A DNA stretch of 64,000 bases from the NCBI GenBank assembly GCA_014084085.1, contig NPFB01000059.1, positions 60,074 to 124,073 on the forward strand, in the 5' to 3' direction. This stretch comes from Hondaea fermentalgiana (lineage: Eukaryota > Sar > Bigyra > Thraustochytrida > Thraustochytriidae). Within the stretch, counting starts at the first letter, position 1. Every line of letters begins with the position of its first letter. The notes under the pieces are model-generated. The model ran no database searches and was not told the DNA's origin. It worked only from the letters and a program-made list of their open reading frames with translations. The translations under genes and the position numbers were made by a program. Below, piece after piece: positions 1-10,156 of the stretch.

Positions 1-2070
1 GCTGCTGCTGCCGCTGCTGCCGCCGCCTCATCTACCTCGGCCGCCTCAGCCTCTGTACCAACCTCTGCGAGCACAAATAGTCTCGTTGGTATGGCGACAA
101 GCGAGCAGGCGCCTGGAAAGTCGTCGCAAGACCCCGCGGGACCGACCAAAAAATCAGAAATCGGCACAGCCAATGCTGGACCCAGGCCTGGTGCTACTGG
201 CGCTGGCGCTGCTGCTACTGCTGCTACCAAGGTGCAGACCAACCAAGGTCAGGCTGCTGGAGCCGGCAGCAAGGTCGATCGACCGCCATCGCCCTCTTTC
301 CACATCGCGCCCACCTCTTCCGAGAATGTTGGCGTCGCTAACGCTCTCCGCGCTGCTGTTCAGGCAGGCTTCATTTCACCCAGCGAGCTCGAGGGATCCC
401 AAGTGCGAGGCATCGTGACGCAAAGACAGGACACCGACACCGGGGCCTCCACGGGAGGTTTGTCCAATGCATCGCAGACACCAAGGACGCCCGCCGATCC
501 GTTGCCACTTTCCCCCGGAGACGAGACGGCATCGTCCATGTCCAGCACGTCCTCGGGTGATGAGGAAGACATGGCCGAGAAAGTCGCGAACGAGGCCAAT
601 CTCCAAAACGGCCCTGCCGAGGAAGAAGGCGCCGTGCCGACCGCAATCCCAGAGGACCAAAGAAAAGCGCAGGACGGGCCCCAGGCCCAACCAGAGCTTT
701 TCGAGGAGGACGAGGTGTACGAGAGCGACTCGGAAAGCCCAGACGATGTCATAGTCGTTGAACCCCGAGCGACAGCCAAGAATCATCTCGAAAGTATCAT
801 CAACAGGTTTGGCGAGACCATTAAAAGTCGCGTGGCGGTCGACAGCGTTGTCGAGCTCGTAAATGCCTCGAGCGAGTTCTCGTTTGACTACGTGGTCCTG
901 GTCGTGGTGGCCTCGGCTCTGGCGTGTATTGGTCTCGTCACCAATAACGTTGTCATCATTGTAGCCTCGATGCTCGTTTCCCCCCTCATGGGGCCGATTT
1001 TGGGCGTGACCTTTGGTTGGACATTGTGGGACTGGCACATGATTCGCACGGGTCTCTTTTCCGAGCTTGCGGGACTTCTCTTGTGCATCTTGGTTGGTTT
1101 CATTGGCGGCCTGTGCGCCATTCCGTTTGCGCAAGAATCGCTCCCGACCGAGGAGATGTGGTCGCGCGCCTACGGCACAGCTGTGCTCGTGGGTATTTCC
1201 ATCGCAATTCCTTCGGGCGTCGGTGTGGCGCTAAGTGTGCTGGGCAACAACACATCTTCCCTCGTTGGTGTGGCGATCTCGGCCTCGTTGCTGCCGCCTG
1301 CGGTTAACACGGGCACTTTGCTGGCCATGGCAATCTTGGCCAACACCAAGTATCTCGATTTGGAAAAGATCGAAATCAACACACTGATTGGCGAGAACAA
1401 TACGGATTGGGAGGCTGTGACTATGCACACCATTCTCGCGGGCGCGGGCTGGAGCTTGCTGCTAACGCTGGCCAATATTGCCTGCATCTGGGTGGCTGGC
1501 ATTCTCATGTTCAAGCTCAAAGAGGTGGTCCCCCTGGACCACAAGTCTGCATTCTGGACGGATGACGTGCCGAACACGCGTGCCTACAACGGCGTCCTGC
1601 GGCGCAATGACCCGGAGGCGACCGAGCTCCGCAAGCGCGTTGCCGATTACCTCAAGCGCCAGGACTCGGAGATCCCGAATTCGAACTCGCTCGGTCCTAC
1701 AGCGACGCTTCAGGCCTTTCGCGCCCAGCCGCATCGGCGCAACGTTTTTGACGAAGACTTTTTTCGACCAGAGGGCGCTTCCCCGACTGTGCCGCACACG
1801 CCACTTTCTCCTGGCCGCTCTCATCGCACCGTGCCTCATGTGCGTTTTGCCACGATTGGTCGGTCGGCTCGTCACCTTTTGCACCGCCGTTCCCCGTCAA
1901 CAGGTTCGCGTGATCGCGCCTCGTCTGCGCATTTGCGAGCCTTGGCCGAGGATCAATTTGACCTTGAGGAGTCCGCGATGGATGAGCCGCGCGCGCACTC
2001 CGCTCTGCACAAGACGATGGCCTCCGCTCCCGCGATTGACGTGCACGGCGACCGCGATGGGGACCTTTGA
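1..2070 (+). CDS. DUF389 family membrane protein, 5' end outside the window
   Basis: The reading frame is open from base 1 (a poly-Ala/Ser stretch), so the ATG at base 91 may be internal and the gene probably begins upstream. Numbering from that ATG, residues 1-230 are low-complexity and acidic. Residues about 265-475 are a hydrophobic core of several membrane segments with the DUF389 hallmarks NNVVIIVASMLVSPLMGP and ISASLLPPAVNTGTL. The tail of about 185 residues is Arg/Ser-rich and hydrophilic. DUF389 proteins are found in bacteria, archaea and some protists; their biochemical role is not established, so none is assigned here. Family assignment is firm from the paired SPLMGP and LLPPAVN motifs; the N-terminus is uncertain. 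Confidence 0.85.
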   Translation, partial: AAAAAAAAASSTSAASASVPTSASTNSLVGMATSEQAPGKSSQDPAGPTKKSEIGTANAGPRPGATGAGAAATAATKVQTNQGQAAGAGSKVDRPPSPSFHIAPTSSENVGVANALRAAVQAGFISPSELEGSQVRGIVTQRQDTDTGASTGGLSNASQTPRTPADPLPLSPGDETASSMSSTSSGDEEDMAEKVANEANLQNGPAEEEGAVPTAIPEDQRKAQDGPQAQPELFEEDEVYESDSESPDDVIVVEPRATAKNHLESIINRFGETIKSRVAVDSVVELVNASSEFSFDYVVLVVVASALACIGLVTNNVVIIVASMLVSPLMGPILGVTFGWTLWDWHMIRTGLFSELAGLLLCILVGFIGGLCAIPFAQESLPTEEMWSRAYGTAVLVGISIAIPSGVGVALSVLGNNTSSLVGVAISASLLPPAVNTGTLLAMAILANTKYLDLEKIEINTLIGENNTDWEAVTMHTILAGAGWSLLLTLANIACIWVAGILMFKLKEVVPLDHKSAFWTDDVPNTRAYNGVLRRNDPEATELRKRVADYLKRQDSEIPNSNSLGPTATLQAFRAQPHRRNVFDEDFFRPEGASPTVPHTPLSPGRSHRTVPHVRFATIGRSARHLLHRRSPSTGSRDRASSAHLRALAEDQFDLEESAMDEPRAHSALHKTMASAPAIDVHGDRDGDL

Positions 2071-2235
2071 TCCTTTGACGGAGCGAGCGAGGCATTTTTA
2101 TGGACCTTTCCTTCCTTTTTTTTGATAAGCTGTAGAACTAGCCATGTTGCAATTGAATTTGTCCCCGTATGGATCCATAAAGGTTCGTGGGCCGATGGCT
2201 CCCTGGCTGGATGGCTCGTTCAGGGGGCTGGATGG

Positions 2236-2644
2236 CTCGTTTTCGCGTCGAGAGAAGAGACATTCCCGGGTCACTGTCGCGAAAGCGGCGAACGATCTGT
2301 GAACGAAACGTTGCTGGACTACAAATTGATCGGAGGTCGTTCAGTCTTTGTCCCCTGCAACGCGACTACGAAAAGCCAAGGCTACCTGCATTCTTCGTCA
2401 AATGACAAAGGTATACTTACTAGCAGTTGTTTCTTGGCTGATTCACTCGTTATCGCGTCGAGAGAAGAGACATACTGAGGACATCATCGCAAGAGCGGCG
2501 AACGACCTGTGAACGAAATGTTGCTGGACCACGGAACGATCGGATGTCGCTCAATCCTTGGTCCCCTGCAATGCGACTACGAAAACCCTAGGCTACCTGC
2601 ATTCTCCGTCAAATTACTACCCAGCCCGTGGTTTCTTGGACGGG
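2236..2644. repeat. Tandem duplication of about 200 bp in the DUF389-DBR1 intergenic region
   Basis: Two diverged direct copies lie at about 2236-2440 and 2446-2644, offset by 210 bases. Both contain GCGTCGAGAGAAGAGACAT, the block GAACGAAA.GTTGCTGGAC and the block GGCTACCTGCATTC, in the same order and spacing. Copies differ by scattered substitutions and small indels. Just upstream, a shorter repeat GGCTGGATGGCTCGTT occurs twice (about 2199 and 2227). No open frame is conserved between the copies, so this looks like non-coding sequence. Confidence 0.8.
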
Positions 2645-2834
2645 TCAGAAGTTGATGGACCGTAGTGATTTTGCTTTTTTGTTTCTTCGTTTGATTACTT
2701 GCTTGCTTGCCGCCATCTTCACGCATGACATATGAGCAGAGGACGCAGCTTGGCTCAGGTTGGCAAATTCTCTGTGAACCAAAAACGCAAGTTCGCAGCG
2801 AAACGCGCGGAGGACGCGCGCGGGGCCAGCGAAG

Positions 2835-4346
2835 ATGCAGGCGCAGAGCGGGGCAAGCGCGGCGCCAACGCCGCAGCCAGTTGCCGCAAGAGCGCGCGGA
2901 CGCAAAGTGCGCGTCGCCGTGGAAGGCTGCGCCCATGGGCGTCTCACGGACATTTACAACGCGGTGAGCAAGCGCGGCGCGGTGGACTTGCTGCTCATTT
3001 GCGGCGACTTCCAGGCTGTGCGAAATCCGGGCGATCTTGCGTGCATGTCGGTCCCAGACAAGTACAAGGAGATGGGCGAGTTCTACAAGTACTACACGGG
3101 TGAACTCCGCGCGCCCGTGTTGACGCTGGTGATTGGCGGCAACCACGAGGCGAGCAACTACATGCAAGAGCTGTTCTACGGAGGCTGGCTGGCGCCAAAC
3201 ATTTACTACTTGGGCCAAGCAGGCGTTGTTCGCGTGGGCGGCTTGCGTATCGCGGGGATGAGTGGCATCTTCAATGAACGGCACTACATGCAAGATTTGC
3301 GACGACAAGAGCGACCTCCGTACACGCCTGCGGGAAAGCGGAGCGTGTATCATATTCGTCCATTCGAAGTGGCACAGCTCTCATTCTTGACGGGCCGTCT
3401 GGACGTGTTTTTGTCACACGATTGGCCCCTTGGCATTGCTCATTTTGGCAACACGGGCAAGCTCTTGTCGGAGAAGAAGTTTTTGCGCAAAGAGGTGATG
3501 AGTAACACGCTCGGGAGTCCGCCGGGCGCCATGCTTTTGAATCTTTTGCGTCCGGTGCGCTGGTTCTCGGCCCACATGCACGTGCGTTTTGCTGCCCTCG
3601 TGCGGCATGCGCCGCCACCACCAGCTCCAGGCAACGTTGCAAATACAGCGGTCAGTCAATCGATGCCGAGCTCATCAACAACGATGGACTCCAGCGCCTC
3701 GGACGGTTTTGTCCCGGCCGAGGATGTTGGGGGCGACGACACGGTCGTGCTGAAGCCCCAATCGGTGCAGGGCGCGGGCTTGCCGGATACGACGGAATTT
3801 TTGGCTCTCGACAAGTGCTTGCCTGGGCGCAAGTACCTGGAAATTGTGGAGCTGGAGGCCCCGGAAGCTGAGCCGGAGGGCCCACTTGACCTCGCGTATG
3901 ACCCGGAGTGGCTGGCGATTATGGAACTGACACAAATGCAGGTGGCACCCCCGCCTCGTCGCGCGGCTATGAACTGGGAAGAGCTGCGCGGCGTGGTCGA
4001 GGGGCGACGTGCTGAGCTGACCAAAAAGTGGGCTGAGCGCGATCTTGTCATCGACCCCGCTTGGTTCGAGCGAACAGTGACAGCGTACGACCCGACGCAG
4101 GAGGAGCAGCGAAGGCATTTCCGTAGAGCGCGAGCTCCTCTGCAGATGGGAAATCCTCAGACAGATCGCTTCTTGGACACGCTAGGGCTGGGGCATCGTT
4201 GGCCCGTGACGATTGCGTGGAAGAAGCAGGGAACGAATTCTACAGCGCAGGCCGCCTCGAGCTCACATGGAGGCGGCGTTAGTGCTTCCTCTTCAGCCTC
4301 TTTGGCGGCAGTGACGGACGAGAATGAGATTGATATTGGGCTGTAA
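2835..4346 (+). CDS. DBR1: RNA lariat debranching enzyme
   Basis: 503 residues. DBR1 hydrolyses the 2'-5' bond of excised intron lariats in the nucleus. The metallophosphoesterase core starts about residue 25 and carries the family motifs: GCAHG (metal-binding Cys and His), CGDFQAVRN, GGNHEASN, YGGWLAPNIYYLG, FLSHDWP and WFSAHMHVRFAAL. The C-terminal DBR1 domain is also present (FLALDKCLPGRKYLEIVE, YDPEWLAIM). The start was taken at the first ATG; it adds about 23 Ala/Arg-rich residues before the usual start of the family, and no other ATG lies between. The gene fits with the introns seen elsewhere in the window. All metal ligands appear intact, so it should be active. Confidence 0.97.
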   Translation: MQAQSGASAAPTPQPVAARARGRKVRVAVEGCAHGRLTDIYNAVSKRGAVDLLLICGDFQAVRNPGDLACMSVPDKYKEMGEFYKYYTGELRAPVLTLVIGGNHEASNYMQELFYGGWLAPNIYYLGQAGVVRVGGLRIAGMSGIFNERHYMQDLRRQERPPYTPAGKRSVYHIRPFEVAQLSFLTGRLDVFLSHDWPLGIAHFGNTGKLLSEKKFLRKEVMSNTLGSPPGAMLLNLLRPVRWFSAHMHVRFAALVRHAPPPPAPGNVANTAVSQSMPSSSTTMDSSASDGFVPAEDVGGDDTVVLKPQSVQGAGLPDTTEFLALDKCLPGRKYLEIVELEAPEAEPEGPLDLAYDPEWLAIMELTQMQVAPPPRRAAMNWEELRGVVEGRRAELTKKWAERDLVIDPAWFERTVTAYDPTQEEQRRHFRRARAPLQMGNPQTDRFLDTLGLGHRWPVTIAWKKQGTNSTAQAASSSHGGGVSASSSASLAAVTDENEIDIGL

Positions 4347-5242
4347 TTGTGGCACAATGAGCTGCGGCGGCGACAGCGTACAATACACCATGGTTAGTAT
4401 AACAAGAAACAAGAAGATGAAAAGACAATGTGACTGTGAGATTTGGTTATTGTTTTCATTTGGGACTGGCAGACGTGGTGGTTTTGATGTGATGATATGT
4501 AGGAGGTAGAGAATCTCTTTTTTATTCATTTTGGTTTCCCTCGGTTGGCCCGTTGCTGTGCGGAATGCGTCCCGCTTTGCGAGTCGAACGTGCGACGCGC
4601 TTGTTGGAACGTTTATGATACATTCATGCACAGTAGGAACGTGAAGAAAAGAAGAGAGAGAAAGATGGAAGGCTACAACAAAAGAACTGGAACGGAGTAG
4701 AGACCCTGCCTTTGGGCCTCGGGAAGTTTGAGGGGCGAAATTGGGGGCGACTAGAGCATGCGTGGGCAGGCAGGTGCGTACGTGGCCGTGCGTGTGTGTG
4801 ATTTGCTTGATTTTCGCAGGCTAGCCACGTTCGATATGCTTAGGCGCCAGGCCAAGGAGCATGGAGTGTCATGAGGGAAAAGTAGAGATGGGTATTGACG
4901 CGACGTTGCCGCCTTCACACCCTCCCCATCCTCCGTCCCCCTTCCCCCCGGTTTGCGACGGCTGCTTCTTGATTTGATTTCTTCATTTTTGATCATCATC
5001 ATCTTCTTCTTTCTCTCTCCTTCTTTCTCCGGCCCACCCCTTGCAAAAGATCAATTCAGATCCTCAACGTTTTCGCAGTTTTCATGCAAAGGATGCGTCA
5101 AGGAGATTGACTTGACTTGACTTGACTCGACTCGGGACAACAGAGTCAAACACAGATGCCGGAGGCAGGCTAGGTCGCTAGTTCATGAAAGCAGCGAAGC
5201 AAAGCGATATCAAATGGAACGAAACTCGAAACACCACCAAAC
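4347..5242. other. Convergent intergenic region between DBR1 and the pyrophosphatase
   Basis: About 900 bases holding the 3' ends of two converging genes. There is a (TTGAC)n-type pentanucleotide run at 5107-5134 and T/C-rich tracts near 4980-5030. I see no convincing coding sequence or RNA gene. Confidence 0.6.
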
Positions 5243-6283
5243 TTAGAGGAGAGCCTTGTGGTGCTGGCTCATCTGCTCGTCCTCCTCCTTGTCAGAGAGC
5301 TTCTGAAGCTCGGTGATTTGGTCCGGGGAAAGCTGGAGCATAGGGAGGCGGTAGTTGCAGTTCAAAGAGGTGATCTTGGGAGCATCGCTGCGGGTGCGCT
5401 TGCCCGAGATGAGGTCGAACCAGGACTGGTTGCACTCGCTGACGATCTTGTTGGCGTAAGCAGCGGGCATGCACTCCTCGTTAAGGCCAAAGGAGTTCTG
5501 CGGCTTGCCGTCGGCGACCTTGTAGTTGCGGAACCACTCACGGATGGAGTCGATGAGGCCCGGGATGTGCTGCTCGACGTCGCTGACGTCGTTGAGGAGA
5601 GGGGCCCAGTGGTCGTTGACGTCAATGGTGAGGATCTTCCAGTCGGCCTCGCCCTCGTCGATCATGCAGAGCACGCCGAGGACCTTGACGACGCGGATTC
5701 CGCCGGTGGGGATCTGGCGCATGCCGATTTCGCAGACGTCGAGCGGGTCGTTGTCGCCGCCGACACCGCAGTCCGGGTGGATGTGCTCGGGGTCCTCCCA
5801 GGTCTGGGGAAGGCAGCCGTAGTTGAAGAGGCAGCCGGAGGCGCCGGTCTTGAACTCGCGAAGGACGCCCTTCTTTTCGTCCTGCTTGATCGGGGTGCCG
5901 TGCTCATCGGTGGCGATCTCGAACTTCTTCTTGGTCCACTTGGGAATCTCGCAGACGAAGTGGAGGTAGGGCGTGCCCTCGTGGCGCAGAGGCACATCAT
6001 GCCAGAGGGAGAGGTGCTCGTCGAGGGCGCGGGCCTGGAGGCGGTAGGTGGTGGTGCCGGCCTCGCCCATCTCCACGTGTTCAATCTTGTGAGGGGGTTC
6101 GCGGGGGGGCTCCGAGTTGCCCGAGTTGGAGTCCGAGTCCTTGGCCTCGTCCTCGGGGGCCGGGGACGCGACCTTGGCGAAGAGTTCGCGCCGGAGGTCT
6201 TCGTCGCGCTTGAGCTCGCGCACCACGCGCTCCATGTACTCGCGGCGCTGCTCCTCGCTGGGTTGGCTGTTGCCTGCGCCCAT
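5243..6283 (-). CDS. Family I inorganic pyrophosphatase with an N-myristoylation-type N-terminus
   Basis: 346 residues from the ATG at 6283. Hydrolyses pyrophosphate to phosphate. The signature DNDPLDVCEIG (residues 177-187, metal-binding aspartates) is intact, with NYGCLPQTWEDP and the Lys-rich EIPKWTKKKFEIATDE also present. The catalytic core (about residues 78-310) is preceded by a charged extension of about 70 residues beginning MGAGNSQPS. Gly2 and Ser6 match the N-myristoyltransferase consensus, which would put this normally soluble enzyme on a membrane. The frame stays open upstream to 7390 only through very GC-rich, Arg/Ala/Ser low-complexity sequence unlike the protein; I treat that as leader and promoter. 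Confidence 0.93.
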   Translation of the reverse strand: MGAGNSQPSEEQRREYMERVVRELKRDEDLRRELFAKVASPAPEDEAKDSDSNSGNSEPPREPPHKIEHVEMGEAGTTTYRLQARALDEHLSLWHDVPLRHEGTPYLHFVCEIPKWTKKKFEIATDEHGTPIKQDEKKGVLREFKTGASGCLFNYGCLPQTWEDPEHIHPDCGVGGDNDPLDVCEIGMRQIPTGGIRVVKVLGVLCMIDEGEADWKILTIDVNDHWAPLLNDVSDVEQHIPGLIDSIREWFRNYKVADGKPQNSFGLNEECMPAAYANKIVSECNQSWFDLISGKRTRSDAPKITSLNCNYRLPMLQLSPDQITELQKLSDKEEDEQMSQHHKALL

Positions 6284-7160
6284 TTTGCTGCTCTTCGATG
6301 CCCTTGCTTCTTGCCTTGGCTCGCTCGCTCGGCCCTTCGTGCCTGCTCGACCTCGCGCGGCGGACGGACGGACGCGAGCGTTGCTAGTTTGCTTCTTGCT
6401 CGCTGTGCTGTGCTTTGCTTTGCCTCTTTTCCTGTCCTCGGCTCGGCGCGGCGCGGCTCGGCTCGGCTGCGTCGCGTTGGTTTGTCGTCTGCCGCTTGCT
6501 CGGCAGGAGGCGCTCGCCTCGCGGCCTCTCTTCCGCCTTCTCAAAAGCAGAAAAACTTTTTTGCTTTTCTTTATGCCTTGCTTTTGCTTCCGCCAAATCT
6601 CGCTCCGGCCAGCCCGCCCGCCAGCCAGCGTGGCCGCGCGCGCGTGCGGCCCGCCGCCGCGGCCGCCGGGAGCAAGAACGGCGGGCGGCGGCCGCGCGCT
6701 CGGCCGCAAGGGAGCGGAGCGCGGGGCAGCGCCGCGCTCGGATGGACCGCGAGCGCGTCGCGAGAGAGGTTGAGCAACGTAAGCACATTTTTTTTCTTTT
6801 TTTCTTTTTTCTCCTTCAAATAACCTTCGAATTTCCAAACCCAACACCAACCTACCGGGCCAGCCCGGCAGCCGAAGCTCGCGACGCCAGCTCCAGAAGA
6901 AGCAGCCAAACCCGCCCGGGACCGGCCTCGCCCTCTTCCTCCCGCGCGTCTCGCCCCGCCGCGCCTCGCCTCGAGTCGCCTCGAGCCGCTCGCGGCCTCG
7001 CCTCCGCCTCGCTGGCCCCGCGAACGTGGACCTCCTCCTCCCTCCCGTTCGCGGCCGGGACAAGCCGCCTCCGTCCCTCCCCTTCTTCCTGCCGGCGCCC
7101 CACAGCGGCGGCGAGACGACGCTGGGGGAGGAGAGGAGCGGAGCGGAGAGGAGGGGATTG

Positions 7161-7198
7161 GATTGGAGAGGAGAGGAGAGGAGAGGAGAGGAGAGGCT
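7161..7198. repeat. (GGAGA)n microsatellite
   Basis: About six uninterrupted GGAGA units in the purine-rich region upstream of the pyrophosphatase gene. Confidence 0.85.
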
Positions 7199-9795
7199 GC
7201 TGCCGCTGCTGGCCGTGCCGCGCGGCGTCTGCCGGAGCGGAGTGGCCGAGGTCGAGGCGGAGGGCGAGACTTTGGAGGAGGGGGAGCGGCCGTGGTCGCG
7301 AAAAGGTGAGCGGGGGATCTTGCTTATCGAGGGCCTGACTGTGAGCTGGCTTCGACGGGTACGCGCACACTTTCTCTTTTGTTTTGACAATTTGAATGTT
7401 AGTGGTTTTTTCTTATTCTTTTTTCTTTCTTTTTCACGTTTTGAAAATCAGCCCGTGTTTGCGCCTTCACTGTCAGTTTGTTAAGCTTGCTTGGCCTTCG
7501 ATAACCGACTGACCGCGGCAAAAGCCGACTTTATCTGGCTGCTGTTTTTAAAATTCTTGTGTGAGTGCGTCAGTCAAGCGCGCCTTTTCAACCGGGGGGC
7601 CAAGAGGAAGAAGATCAGAGGGAGGGAAGGAACAAAGGAAGAAAGGAAGGGGAGGGAGGGAAAGACGCGCGACCGTAACGTTGGCCAAGCTGGCGGCGTG
7701 GCAGCTACATGATAACAGTCGAGGTCTCGCGCGCTCTTCTGTCTCCAGCCAGGCGACCTCTCCTCTCAGCCGACGCAGCCAACCGACCCACCGCCCGTCC
7801 GTCGGCGCCGCCAAAGCTTCGCGCGGGTGGCCTCTTCAGAAAAGAAATAAACCAAAGCCCTACAAGAAAGAAAATCAACCACCACCGACCAAACAAGCAA
7901 AAGTCCTCGCGCCGCCATCCATGCATGCGTGCATGTCTTGGAAAGCAGCCAGCCCGGCTGAATCCGGCGTCCTCATTCCGCCAAGCTGCGGCCTCATGCA
8001 TGCCTCGTGCCGCGACGTCGCCGCCGCCCCTGTCCGGACCGAGCTCGAGGAATCCTGGACGCATGCACACGCGCACACAACACGCGCACGCGCAGTGCGC
8101 GGTCGCAAGCCAGCCAGCCAGCTGGCCGGCCGTCGGTCTGTCACCAGTCTGACAGCCTGTGGCCGAATCCAGATCACGGCCGCATCTTGGACTCGAAGCG
8201 GCATCGCCCGAGCGCGAGGAAAAGGAGGAGGGCCGAGAGCGGACGCCGTGGCGGACGAGGGCGAGCTTGGACCCGGGACGCGTAGGTTGGACGACGTAGC
8301 CGCGCTGCAACAGCGACCGACTGCGGCCGGCCACGGCTGCGAAGAAGAAGAGGAGGGTATAGGGGCCCAGGCCTAACTGTAAATGAACAACAAGTGAAAT
8401 CAACAAATGAATGATTGACAGTGAATGAATGCATGAATGAATGAATGAACCATGTTAAAAAAGAAGGATTATCCCAGCGGCTGTGGTGTGTAAAAGAGAA
8501 GTGCGACGGAGGTGTGCGCGCAAGGGTACTAGTGCTGCGGGTACCGCCCGCATAGGACTGGCGATGACGAGGCCGCTGACGCGCCGCCCGCCCTGCCCTG
8601 GGCCGGCTCCCACAGCATTGCACTGCGGAGACGCGCGTCGCTGCGCACGGCCACGCCTGTAACGGCCGCTGTAGGGCAGTGACGTTGCTTTTAATATCCG
8701 CGCTGTGGAGAACTCGGCGGCGCTACCCCCGGCGTAGGCACGCAGTGGCGGCTGCTCAACTCACCCCTACCAGTGGAAACGTGGACCCGACGCTGTGGTA
8801 GGACTGGTCGCCAAAAACGGCGCGCAGTGCGGGGCCTCGCAAGGGCCCCCCGCGGACCGGATCCCGCGCGCCGGTTAGGTTTGGTCAGGGTTGCTGGCCC
8901 GCGAAGAAAGCGTCCCAGGCGCGGCGGGGTCGCGCGGCGCCCGAGAATTGAGCCCGGGACGGAAGACCTCGCGCGACGCACGCCCGGCGTCGCCGTGACG
9001 GGCTGGACTGGCTGCGGCTCGCGCCGATCCGGGAGGATCTTGCCTCGACGCGAGGCCGCGGAGGAAGGAGCCGCGTCTCCAAGGAAGAATCTTGAAGACG
9101 CCTTGCCGCGCATCTTGGCGCGAGGCGGCAAACAGTGCGTAAGACGCTGCAGGCGATGCACATTTCAACGCGCGCCTCTCGAGACTTCAATCACTTGACC
9201 CGCATCGTCATCGGCATCGTCATCGCGCCCACCGACCGACTCGCTGTCGCTCACGCACTGCGTGCGGCCGACACGACCGACCGCAGGCCGTGATGATATG
9301 ATGATGGATGGTCTGGCCGCTGTCGATCCGGCGCTCGCAGTCGTGATCGTCTTCTTCGCATCCCGTGGCTCTCGGACTGCTTTCTTTCTGCATGGCGTGC
9401 AATGAGATGAAATGAATCGAGCAGGCAGGTCAGCAATCCACGTTGCTAGCGTCAGCACCTTGCCTCGAACGCTCCGAGGCTGTCGGCATGCTCAGTCGCC
9501 TTGCCGTCCACGCTGGCTGAGGCGACCGAACGAACCGCCACTGCCGTCCCCGAGAAAGAACTCTTGCATCGCTCTTGCTCGCGCTTGCTCACTTTGACTG
9601 TCCCGCCGCGTCATCCCTGCATATTCCCGTCGCTGTTATCGTGGCCGAGGTCGCCCAGGATGCGCTCGCATTTGCGAAACGCATCATCTATTCTTCCCTT
9701 GCCTGACCATGAGTAAAAGTCCTCGTCTCATTCTTTGCCAATAACCTAGACCTGGTCTCTCGAGGAACGCTTCCTCTTCTTCGAGCGGACGCCGG

Positions 9796-9840
9796 CGAGA
9801 GGGAGCTTGGCGAGAGGGAGCTTGGCGAGAGGGAACGTTG
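9796..9840. repeat. Three tandem 15-bp units
   Basis: Two identical units CGAGAGGGAGCTTGG are followed by a third, altered copy (CGAGAGGGAACGTTGG). They sit about 320 bases upstream of the dienelactone hydrolase-like gene, next to an AGC microsatellite. Confidence 0.85.
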
Positions 9841-9849
9841 GACGATGTC

Positions 9850-9895
9850 GAGCAGCAGCAGCAGCAGCGGCAGCAGCAGCAGCAGCAGCAGCAAG
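9850..9895. repeat. (AGC)n microsatellite
   Basis: A run of about 14 AGC triplets interrupted once by GGC. It lies in non-coding sequence upstream of the gene at 10157. Confidence 0.85.
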
Positions 9896-10156
9896 GGCTG
9901 CCAGGGAATAGAATAGAATGATGGCAAGAATTGGCCATGCGCACTTTTTGCATAGGCGTCCAAGGTTGCATCTACAGTTGTTAGGTGTGCGCAGCACCTC
10001 GACGACTTCTTTCATACTTCACTCAATGCAAAACACGCCTCGGTCAAGAGACATCGCCGGCACGCACAGGCTTTCGCACGAACCGCACCGGCGTCGCTAG
10101 CACTCGCGCCCTCTGCAGCGTGAGACCGCGCCAGCGACGAGCACCAAGCGCGACGT

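Larger units (their letters stand above)
6284..10156. other. Long gene-poor, GC-rich intergenic region
   Basis: Almost 3.9 kb between the pyrophosphatase start and the dienelactone hydrolase-like gene. The part next to the pyrophosphatase (6284-7350) is extremely C/G-rich with simple repeats and a T-rich tract at about 6786-6815, probably its promoter and leader. A (GAAT)n-like stretch lies at about 8405-8450. Open frames here are low-complexity and resemble no family I know. The block at about 8480-9200 is very GC-rich with inverted repeats; I looked for snRNA, SRP RNA and tRNA signatures and found none I could support. Confidence 0.5.

Noticed and set aside
5258..6823. A long plus-strand frame opposite the pyrophosphatase gene
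   Set aside because: It is the antisense shadow of the pyrophosphatase gene and its leader; no domain is recognisable, while the minus strand is a clear enzyme.
6284..7390. In-frame N-terminal extension of the pyrophosphatase of 369 residues
   Set aside because: It is Arg/Ser/Ala/Pro low-complexity from simple repeats; the ATG at 6283 gives a start consistent with the family.
8530..8720. U1 snRNA-like features: a GATGACGAGG loop, then CATTGCACTGCGG resembling the U1 stem-loop II, in the U1 order
   Set aside because: The essential 5' end (ACTTACCTG) that pairs with splice donors is absent upstream, the spacing is wrong and there is no Sm site; the match is probably chance in GC-rich sequence.
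8640..8900. Possible SRP RNA (CCTGTAACGGCC and a later GGTCAGG)
   Set aside because: The S-domain GNAR loop and AGCAGCC partner are missing, so the two short matches do not make a fold.
9746..10015. Minus-strand frame with an Ala-rich hydrophobic stretch and a PLAKL repeat upstream of the hydrolase gene
   Set aside because: The stretch is produced by the AGC microsatellite and the 15-bp repeats; there is no independent sign of coding.
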